From: Methanobacteriota archaeon
Lineage (GTDB): Archaea > Thermoplasmatota > DTKX01 > VGTL01
Direction of reading: 5' to 3'
NCBI GenBank assembly: GCA_016874675.1
Contig: VGTL01000005.1
Coordinates: forward strand, 1 to 64,000
DNA length: 64,000 bases
Below, piece by piece: positions 57,345 to 64,000 of this stretch; position 1 is the stretch's first letter, and every line of letters starts with the position of its first letter. The notes under the pieces were generated by a model. The model was not told where the DNA came from and did no database searches. It was given only the letters and a program-made list of their open reading frames with translations. A program made the translations under genes and the position numbers.

Positions 57345-57901
57345 TGGCGTCCGCGGCCGCCTTCCGGGAGGCGGCCTCCGGTGCCGGGGGCGTCCTCGTG
57401 CTGGACGTAAAGTGCACCCAGATGACGCGGGTGCTCGTGGACATCCTCCGCCACCTGATAACCGAGCGGGAGGAGGCGGGCGTTGTCTTCTCGGTGGACC
57501 GGCCCTCGGCGTTCCTCAGCCGCCTGCTCGAGCACCAGGGCATCCCGCAGGACCGGCTGCTCTACCTGGACGCCGTGACCAACATCTCCGGCGAGAGCTT
57601 CGACCAGGAGGGCAAGCTCGAGCTCTTCAGCTCGCCCTTCTGCGTCAACCTCTTCTCGGAGTTCGTCTCCTGCCACTCCGAGAAGGTCGCCGGGGGCCGG
57701 AAGGGGTTCGTCGTGGTGGACAACCTCGGGGCGCTGCGGCCCTACATGACCAACCCCTGCGTGGAGCGGATCGTGGGCGCCCTCACGACGCTCGGCGGCG
57801 GCGACGCGGGGTTCAAGTCCATCTTCGTGATGGACAAGGGCTCCACGCCGGAGCTCTACGACATCGTCATGCGGCTGGGCGGCAGGGAGGTGCCGCTGTG
57901 A
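57344..57901 (+). CDS. Degenerate KaiC/RecA-like protein lacking Walker A
   Basis: GVLVLDVKCTQMTRVLVDILRHL...GVVFSVDRPSAFLSRLLEHQGI...KGFVVVDNLGALRPY; ATG overlaps upstream stop. Confidence 0.7.
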   Translation: MASAAAFREAASGAGGVLVLDVKCTQMTRVLVDILRHLITEREEAGVVFSVDRPSAFLSRLLEHQGIPQDRLLYLDAVTNISGESFDQEGKLELFSSPFCVNLFSEFVSCHSEKVAGGRKGFVVVDNLGALRPYMTNPCVERIVGALTTLGGGDAGFKSIFVMDKGSTPELYDIVMRLGGREVPL

Positions 57902-57925
57902 TGTGCGCAGGCTCACGGTCCAGAA

Positions 57926-57934
57926 GTTATTTAT
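57926..57934 (+). promoter_or_regulatory. Candidate TATA box for the KaiC-like ATPase gene
   Basis: gttatttat in the GC-rich 57902..58006 gap. Confidence 0.3.
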
Positions 57935-58006
57935 CCGCGGGTGGGATTAGGATGGCTGGTCTGTTTCGGTCGAAAGGGGCAATGGCTACTGGGCGACGGT
58001 GAGAAC

Positions 58007-58696
58007 ATGGTCGGGGAGACTCTCGAGAGGGTGAGGTCCGGGATAAACGGGATGGACGAGATGATGCAGGGCGGGTTCGCGTTCCCGTCCACCGTGCTCG
58101 TCGCGGGGAGCGCCGGCACCGGCAAGACGACGTTCGCGCTGCAGTTTCTGGCGCGCGGCGTCAAGGACGGCGAGCAGGGCATCTTCTTCACGACGCTCAG
58201 CGAGCCCACGCAGTGGATGCTCCGCTTCGTCACGCACTTCAGTTTCCTGGACAAGGACACCTTTGGCAAGCAGATACGGTACGTCGACCTGGGCCCGACG
58301 CTCCGCAAGGACCGGGACCCGGACAAGCTGCTCAAGTTCATCGACGACAACATCGCCGAGTACATGCCCCAGCGCATAGTCATCGACCCCATCTCCGTCA
58401 TAGGCAACATGATAAAGGGCGACTACCGCATGTTCCTCTACGACCTCGCCAACCACCTCAAGAACTGGAGGGCGGTGTCGATACTCACCGGGGAGGTGCT
58501 CCCCCAGGAGCCCTATCCCGTCGAGATATCCTACATCGTGGACACGGTCGTGCTGCTGTCGCTCGGGCTGACCTCGGAGGGCACCCGGCGCAAGTACCTG
58601 GAGATATTGAAGATGAGGGGCACGCAGCACACCACCGGCCAGCACCTCATGGACGTCTCCAGGGACGGCATTACCGTCACGGTCGGGCTCAAGTAG
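58007..58696 (+). CDS. KaiC-like RecA-superfamily ATPase
   Basis: RVRSGINGMDEMMQGGFAFPSTVLVAGSAGTGKTTFALQFLARGVKDGEQGIFFTTLSEP...RIVIDPISVI. Confidence 0.92.
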   Translation: MVGETLERVRSGINGMDEMMQGGFAFPSTVLVAGSAGTGKTTFALQFLARGVKDGEQGIFFTTLSEPTQWMLRFVTHFSFLDKDTFGKQIRYVDLGPTLRKDRDPDKLLKFIDDNIAEYMPQRIVIDPISVIGNMIKGDYRMFLYDLANHLKNWRAVSILTGEVLPQEPYPVEISYIVDTVVLLSLGLTSEGTRRKYLEILKMRGTQHTTGQHLMDVSRDGITVTVGLK

Positions 58697-58716
58697 CCGC
58701 TGTCCGGGGGTACCGC

Positions 58717-59316
58717 ATGACCCGGCAGAACGAGGCGGTGATGCAGCGGCTCAGGGGCGCGCTCGACTCCCCCCCCGCGGTCCGCAAGCTCCTGGTCACG
58801 ATGCGCGCCCAGTCCGTGACGAGGATGGACCTTGCGGTCGCCAAGATACTGATATCGGAGAGGAAGGAGCGCGGCATATACGTCACCATCGACCGCCCGG
58901 ACAAGCACGTGCTGACGATCCTCTCCAGGCACAACGTGGCCGGGCCCGGGGAGGCCTCCACGGAGATGGAGCCGGCCGGGAAGAGGCTCTTCATCGCCAA
59001 GGGCATCTTCTCCCCGGCGGTGTTCATCGGAGAGCTCCTGAACCGGATCCGGGACCCCCGCTCGGGCCCGCCCCTCGACGCCGAGCTCAGGGCGATGCGC
59101 TTCCTCTTGGTGGACAACCTCTCGTCGCTCGCGGCGTACAACGGCCCCAAGGGCATCGACGCCTGCTTCGGGCACGTGGCGATGATGCTCATGCAGTACC
59201 CCTCCATGCGCTTCATCGCCCTGGCCGGCCGCGACTCGCTGCCCGCCCTCGGCCCGGGCGCCACCGCCTTCTTCAACCTGGGGGTCGAGATACCCGACGA
59301 GTGGCTGATGGACTGA
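58717..59316 (+). CDS. Degenerate KaiC/RecA-like protein lacking Walker A
   Basis: KLLVTMRAQSVTRMDLAVAKILISERKERGIYVTIDRPDKHVLTILSRH...MRFLLVDNLSSLAAY. Confidence 0.65.
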   Translation: MTRQNEAVMQRLRGALDSPPAVRKLLVTMRAQSVTRMDLAVAKILISERKERGIYVTIDRPDKHVLTILSRHNVAGPGEASTEMEPAGKRLFIAKGIFSPAVFIGELLNRIRDPRSGPPLDAELRAMRFLLVDNLSSLAAYNGPKGIDACFGHVAMMLMQYPSMRFIALAGRDSLPALGPGATAFFNLGVEIPDEWLMD

Positions 59317-59374
59317 GGGCCGGGTCGGGCGGCCCCCCGGGGCCAGCCCGTGGACCGGCCCGGAGGTTGGTGGC

Positions 59375-60460
59375 ATGCAGGGGGACCGGACGCGCGCGCA
59401 GGCCTTGTTCGACCTCGGCGAGAGGGCCGAGCGCTCGGGCGACCCGGGCGGTGCCCTGGGATGGTACGACGCGGCCACCCGGGCAGATCCGGGGCATTCG
59501 GCGGCGTGGCAGAGGAGGTGCGGCCTGCTGCGCCGGCTGGACCGCGCCGAGGAGGCGCACGCCGCCGCGCAGGCCTTCGCCGCCGCGCTCCCGGGCGCCG
59601 CCGCCGCGCACGCCGAGGCCGGGATGTGCCTGATGGTCCTCCACCGCACCGATGAGGCCGTGGCGGCATTCGAGCGCGCGGTGAAAATCGACCCCGGCCT
59701 CCGGACCGCCTGGAGGAGCCTGGGCGTGGCCCTGGGCAAGCTGGGCCGGTTCGAGGAGGCGTTCCGCTGCTTCGACCGCGCCGAGGGAAGGGCGCCGGAG
59801 GCGCCGCCCCCGCCGGCGCGCCGCGACCCCGAGCTCGCCGCGGCGGTGCACGACCGCCTGGCGGCGCTCCAGGAGGCCGGCGGGGGCTTCACCCACATCT
59901 CCGCCGACGGCCCGTTCTCGTTCAAGGCCGCGTTGGCGGTGCTGGGTTTCCTGCTTTGCGACTACGACATGGACGGAGTGGTGGTGGCGGTCTCCCGGCC
60001 GGCGCAGATGTACCGGCAGGCCCTCTCCAGGAGGGCGGTCACCGCGCACCCGCCGCATTACATAGAGGTGGCGGCCTCTCCGCCCAAAGCGACGGACGAT
60101 GGGACGGCGGGCGGGGCCGGGGGCGACCGCGCCGGACCGACCGCCGGGGACGTCACGGTGCTTTCGGCCTTCGAGCCGGACCGCATCGCCGCCTCCGTGA
60201 GGGCCGCCCTCCAGAAGGTGGCGGCGCGCTACGGCGGCGAGGAGCACTTCGTCCTCATCGACGACCTGGCGGCGATGGAGTTCTACAACGGGGCCGACGT
60301 CGTGAGGAGGTTCTGCTCCGGCTTCTTCGGCGAGCTCTCCGGGCTGGGCATCTACACCTTCGCGGTTCTTCCCGACGGGAAGGCGCAACTTCTCGGTACG
60401 GCGCTTTCCGTGCCGCCGGCGAGGCTGCGCGTCGAGGGCCGGTGGCTCGCCGGGGCGTGA
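59375..60460 (+). CDS. TPR repeats plus degenerate KaiC/RecA-like domain
   Basis: GDPGGALGWYDAATRADPGHSAAWQRRC, TDEAVAAFERAVKIDPGLRTAWRSLG; FSFKAALAVLGFLLCDYDMDGVVVAVSRPAQMY...HFVLIDDLAAMEFY. Confidence 0.75.
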   Translation: MQGDRTRAQALFDLGERAERSGDPGGALGWYDAATRADPGHSAAWQRRCGLLRRLDRAEEAHAAAQAFAAALPGAAAAHAEAGMCLMVLHRTDEAVAAFERAVKIDPGLRTAWRSLGVALGKLGRFEEAFRCFDRAEGRAPEAPPPPARRDPELAAAVHDRLAALQEAGGGFTHISADGPFSFKAALAVLGFLLCDYDMDGVVVAVSRPAQMYRQALSRRAVTAHPPHYIEVAASPPKATDDGTAGGAGGDRAGPTAGDVTVLSAFEPDRIAASVRAALQKVAARYGGEEHFVLIDDLAAMEFYNGADVVRRFCSGFFGELSGLGIYTFAVLPDGKAQLLGTALSVPPARLRVEGRWLAGA

Positions 60461-60622
60461 GTGACCGGGATTGGTCCGACGGGAAACGCGCGGCAATCTG
60501 ACTGCCCGATGTCACTGGTGGGCGGGCAGTGCACCGGTAGCGGGGCCGCCTCGCGCGGCCGCGGCCGCTCGCGTCATGAGAGAAAAGCTATTAATACGGC
60601 GGCGTCGCATAGTACAATCGCA

Positions 60623-60844
60623 ATGCAGGAGATCGGTCCGAGGGACCTTCTGGGCCGTCCGGTCTGCGACGACAGGGGCGCCCCCCTGGGACACATCAAG
60701 GGCGTCCACCAGCTGCGCCTCGCCGGCGGCTTCGAGGAGGTCACGATACAGAACGGCCGGGGCCTGATCTTCGCCCGCATCGACGAGCTGTCCCCGTCGG
60801 GGGACGGGTTCGTGCTCGCCAACGGGTTCCACACCGTGGAGTGA
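60623..60844 (+). CDS. PRC-barrel-like small protein
   Basis: GPRDLLGRPVCDDRGAPLGHIKGVHQLRLAGGFEEVTIQNGRGLIFARIDEL. Confidence 0.55.
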   Translation: MQEIGPRDLLGRPVCDDRGAPLGHIKGVHQLRLAGGFEEVTIQNGRGLIFARIDELSPSGDGFVLANGFHTVE

Positions 60845-61006
60845 TGCCCCCGGCCGTACGATATCACGCGCACAACGGCGCCGCCCGCCTCGGCGCCGCT
60901 CAAAGCATCTTCCGGTCTGCTTCTGGGCGCCTCGCGGCGGCGCCCGGGCGGACGCCGTTGTGCCCGGTTTTTTCACATTCACGGCAGGAGTTTCACCTCG
61001 ATTCAA

Positions 61007-61133
61007 GGCGCAGGGCGCAAGGGACGACGAGAGGACAGAGGGCAGGGAACAGAGGACAGGGAACGGGGGGTCCCGTTTCTTCTGCCCTCTGTCCTCTGCC
61101 CTCTCGTCGTCCCTTGCGCCTTGCGCCTTTTTT
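61007..61133. repeat. Large heptanucleotide-repeat hairpin followed by T-run
   Basis: ggcgcagggcgcaagggacgacgagaggacagagggcag / ctgccctctgtcctctgccctctcgtcgtcccttgcgccttgcgcc then ttttttt. Confidence 0.85.
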
Positions 61134-61151
61134 TCCGCCCCCGGCACCGTC

Positions 61152-61209
61152 AGTGACCTGACCGGGCTTTGTTGCCGCGCAAGCGGCAATGATGACCGGA
61201 CAGGTCACT
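61152..61209. promoter_or_regulatory. Palindromic intergenic element with AGTGACCTG/CAGGTCACT arms and inner hairpin
   Basis: Arms 61152..61160 and 61201..61209; inner TTGCCGC-GCAA-GCGGCAA at 61172..61189. Confidence 0.5.
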
Positions 61210-61305
61210 TGGCGGATTCGCTGCGTGATCGCGCCCCGCCGAGAGGGGGACGGGGGCGGGCGCCGGTTCCACCGTCGGCGCCGGGGCGTTCGGCCCCCGA
61301 CGGAC

Positions 61306-61317
61306 AATATATTTATA
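61306..61317 (+). promoter_or_regulatory. Candidate TATA box for the NG-repeat surface protein
   Basis: aatatatttata in GC-rich intergenic sequence. Confidence 0.4.
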
Positions 61318-61420
61318 CGGGGCCCCCCTATATCATTATCCGTCAGAAACCCGTGACGGGTCGCCGGAGGTGTCGCCCCGGAAATGACCGCGACCGCTTC
61401 CGGCGGGCAGAGGTGGCAGG

Positions 61421-63796
61421 ATGGAAGGCGGGAAGAAGCGGGGCGGGTCCGATGACGGCGAACGCATCATCACCCCCGTGAGAACTCCGCCGCCCGCCCC
61501 GACGATGCCGCTCCGCAAGGTGCCCGAGCCCGAGAGGTGGGAGGCGGTCCCGGTCGGGCCTGAAGGGCCTCCGGCACCTTTGCCGACGGCGGAGGCGGTG
61601 CCGCCCTCCGAGATACCGGTCGCCGAGGCCGAGCTCGTCGATGCCGGGAAGGAGGCGCCGCGGCCCCGGATCGAGACCGCGGTGAGGAAGGTCCCCAGGA
61701 GGCCGAAGGCCCGTAAGCCCCTGCGGGCCGGGGATGGAGCACCCCGCCGCGCGGAGGCGGCCCTCAAGAACAGGGGGGGCCTGACCAACGGCAGGGGGCT
61801 GACCAACGGCAACGGCCTGGTCAACGGCCGCGGCCTCGCCGACGGCAAAGGCTTCGTCAACGGCCGGAGGCCCGGCATGGTCAACGGCCGCGGGCCCGCC
61901 AACGGCCGCGGCGCCGTCGACGGCAACGGGATGGCGCTCGACGAGCGGCCTTTGCCGAAACGCGCCCGGGCCGGCTGGGTGGCGGCGGCGGTCGTCGCGT
62001 CGCTCCTTCTGGCCTTCGCCGTCGGCTACCTCTTGCTGGCCTCGACCGAGAAGGGCGTCCGCGTCGACGGGGCGTTCTCGGACTGGTCGGGCGTCAAGCG
62101 GATCCCGGATTCGGCCGGCGACGCCACCAACCCGGAGACGGACATCACCGAGACGGCCGTCGCTGCGGACGGCACGTCGGTCTCGTTCTACGTGAGGACC
62201 GGCGACCGGATGCTCGGCGGGCGCCAGAACGGCGTGGACACAGTGTGCCTGTTCATCGACTCCGACCGGAGCGACGCCACGGGCTATTCCGCCGGCAGCG
62301 TCGGTGCCGAGTATGTCATCGTCGTTGACGGCTACGACGGGCGCGTGTCCGCCGCCGGCCTTTACAGGTTCCCGGCGGACGGCGGGCGGCCGGCCAACGA
62401 CTGGAACTCCCGGGCGGCCTCGGGCTCCGTGAGGGCGGCCGCCTCCGGGAACGAGCTCGAGGTCCAGTCGCCGCTTTCGGACCTGGGCGGGTCCGCGCGG
62501 CTGAACGTCCAGGCATACGTGAAGGACGGCGCCGGCTCCGAGGACTTCGGCCGCGTGATGTCGCCCGGCAAGAGCTCGCTTTCGGTCTCCTGGCGGCAGG
62601 CCGGGCCGGTCTCGGCCTCGCCGGGGCAGTCCGGCGTGGAGCTCCTCGGCGTGGAGCTCGTCTCCTCGGGCGGGGCCTCCACCGTCTCGTCGCTGCGGGC
62701 TTGGGCCAACCCGGGGACGACCTCGACCGACATCGGCCGGATGGCCCTCTTCACCTCCTCCGGGCAGGAGATTCCCGGGACGCAGGGCACCATCAACGGC
62801 GGCAGCGTCACCTTCCGCCCCCGGGACCCGCTCAAGGTGGGCGCCGGGGAGACGCTCACGCTCTCCGTGCGTACGGACCTCCCGTCGGACTCCCGCCAGG
62901 GGAGGGCGATCGGGCTCTCCATGCTCTCCCCCCAGGACGTCGGCGCAGACACCGGCGCGGTGACGGTCAATGCCGGGACCCTCCGGCCCACCTACGTCGG
63001 TTCGGGGCTGGCGCGCATCTCCATCGACGGGGCATTCTCCGACTGGGACGCGGTGCCGGCCCACCCCGACCCGAGGGGGGACGTCAGCGACCCGGACATC
63101 GACCTGGTCGATTTCAGGCTGACCAACGACTCGGGCTCGCTCTGCCTCATGGCCCGGGTGGACGGCCGGATGATGGGCGGGGAGAGCGTTCCCGAATCGA
63201 AGCTTCGGCCCTCCGGCGGCGGCGGTGGCGGCGGCGGGCCGGTGACGCTCCCGGTGCTCGCCGGCGAGGACGCCCTCTTCGTTTTCGTCGACACGGATGC
63301 GGACGCCGCCACGGGGTACTCGGGCGGGGGCCTTCCGGTGGGCGCGGAGCGGCTGGTCAGGGTGACCGGCCAGGGCGGGCGCATCACCGCGAGCAAGGTC
63401 CTGCCGTTCACCGGCGGCACGGACCGGCAGGCATGGAGCTGGGGCGCCGGCTCCGACGTGGTCGCGGCCACGGATCGGTCGGCCCTGGAGGCGGCGGTGG
63501 CGCTCGGCGAGCTCGGCTCTCCGGCGGGGAACATCGGCGTCTACTATTACACGACGGACTGGAGGTCGGCAAGGGACGGCGGCGACAGGCTGGGGCTGGA
63601 CCTGCGCGGCGGCGGGGGCCGGGCGTTGCCCGGGGAGCTCCAGCCCGCCCTCGACGAGACGGGGGCCCCCCGGAGCACCGGCGACGGCCCGCTCCACGCG
63701 CCCGAGTTCCGGGAGGTCCTGGTGCCGCTTCTGGGCGTCTCGGGCGCGTTCTTCCTGGTCAGGAGGACACGGCACCGGCGCCCCCGGAAGGCCTAG
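61421..63796 (+). CDS. Surface protein: cytoplasmic NG-rich repeat region, TM, two CBM9/DOMON-like domains, C-terminal TM
   Basis: GGLTNGRGLTNGNGLVNGRGLADGKGFVNGRRPGMVNGRGPANGRGAVDGNG; VAAAVVASLLLAFAVGYLLLAS; VDGAFSDWSGVKRIPDSAGD and IDGAFSDWDAVPAHPDPRGD. Confidence 0.8.
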   Translation: MEGGKKRGGSDDGERIITPVRTPPPAPTMPLRKVPEPERWEAVPVGPEGPPAPLPTAEAVPPSEIPVAEAELVDAGKEAPRPRIETAVRKVPRRPKARKPLRAGDGAPRRAEAALKNRGGLTNGRGLTNGNGLVNGRGLADGKGFVNGRRPGMVNGRGPANGRGAVDGNGMALDERPLPKRARAGWVAAAVVASLLLAFAVGYLLLASTEKGVRVDGAFSDWSGVKRIPDSAGDATNPETDITETAVAADGTSVSFYVRTGDRMLGGRQNGVDTVCLFIDSDRSDATGYSAGSVGAEYVIVVDGYDGRVSAAGLYRFPADGGRPANDWNSRAASGSVRAAASGNELEVQSPLSDLGGSARLNVQAYVKDGAGSEDFGRVMSPGKSSLSVSWRQAGPVSASPGQSGVELLGVELVSSGGASTVSSLRAWANPGTTSTDIGRMALFTSSGQEIPGTQGTINGGSVTFRPRDPLKVGAGETLTLSVRTDLPSDSRQGRAIGLSMLSPQDVGADTGAVTVNAGTLRPTYVGSGLARISIDGAFSDWDAVPAHPDPRGDVSDPDIDLVDFRLTNDSGSLCLMARVDGRMMGGESVPESKLRPSGGGGGGGGPVTLPVLAGEDALFVFVDTDADAATGYSGGGLPVGAERLVRVTGQGGRITASKVLPFTGGTDRQAWSWGAGSDVVAATDRSALEAAVALGELGSPAGNIGVYYYTTDWRSARDGGDRLGLDLRGGGGRALPGELQPALDETGAPRSTGDGPLHAPEFREVLVPLLGVSGAFFLVRRTRHRRPRKA

Positions 63797-63809
63797 GAGG
63801 CGATGGATA

Positions 63810-64000
63810 ATGGCCCTGTCCGCATGGCCCTTGCGGCTTTGGAGCGGGATGGCGCTCTCTGCCTCCGGGCTGGCCGGGGCGTTCGCAGGGCTGTACTGGG
63901 ACGCCCTCCGCGGCGCCGGGTTCTCGGCCGGGGACATCGGTGCGATGCAATGGCTGGCGATCGCCGGCGGCGTGGCGCTCTGCGCGGCGGGAGTCGCCCT
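63810..64000 (+). CDS. Membrane protein, truncated by window end
   Basis: MALSAWPLRLWSGMALSASGLAGAFAGLYWDALRGAGFSAGDIGAMQWLAIAGGVALCAAGVA; GGAGG upstream. Confidence 0.5.
   Translation, partial: MALSAWPLRLWSGMALSASGLAGAFAGLYWDALRGAGFSAGDIGAMQWLAIAGGVALCAAGVA

Noticed and set aside
61152-61209. tRNA-like gene
   Set aside because: Fold is a long palindrome with one inner hairpin; lacks anticodon arm geometry and TTCRANNC T-loop.
61343-63937. 864-aa antisense ORF opposite the NG-repeat surface protein
   Set aside because: Low-complexity antisense frame without recognisable motifs.

Overview
The window is a GC-rich archaeal chromosome segment. Gene content and order (FtsZ/FtsZ/SecE/Spt5/L11/L1/L10/P1, Orc1/Cdc6, MetOD1- and DUF835-like signalling proteins, PGFE-type C-termini) suggest a Thermoplasmata-related lineage; this is inference. 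Main blocks: (i) about 0-6.4 kb, PAPS-reductase/ferredoxin fusion, zinc-ribbon TPR protein, secreted cyclophilin, and a tandemly duplicated zinc/HNH-like protein; (ii) 6.4-8.7 kb, a non-coding, hairpin-rich island with a frameshifted IS200/IS605-type TnpA and two 83-nt, apparently covarying three-way-junction elements; (iii) 8.7-18.8 kb, four large secreted/surface proteins on the minus strand; (iv) 19-32.5 kb, HdrA-like protein, acyl-CoA dehydrogenase, aminotransferase, Orc1/Cdc6, intein-containing class II RNR, PGK, MFS, ThiM, ThiE; (v) 32.5-44.5 kb, beta-helix surface protein, GIY-YIG, OGG1-like glycosylase, a possible 25-aa microprotein, and the ribosomal/secE/spt5/ftsZ block; (vi) 44.8-60.9 kb, a dense signal-transduction island (PAS, response regulators, HisKA_2 kinase, DUF835 proteins, one canonical KaiC-like ATPase with four Walker-A-less relatives); (vii) a surface protein with NG-rich repeats. 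A dispersed family of intergenic heptanucleotide-repeat hairpins (about 15 loci) punctuates the window. No rRNA, tRNA or CRISPR array was recognised. All calls are by eye from motifs; no searches were run. Many long overlapping ORFs in the track are high-GC antisense/out-of-frame artefacts and were ignored.
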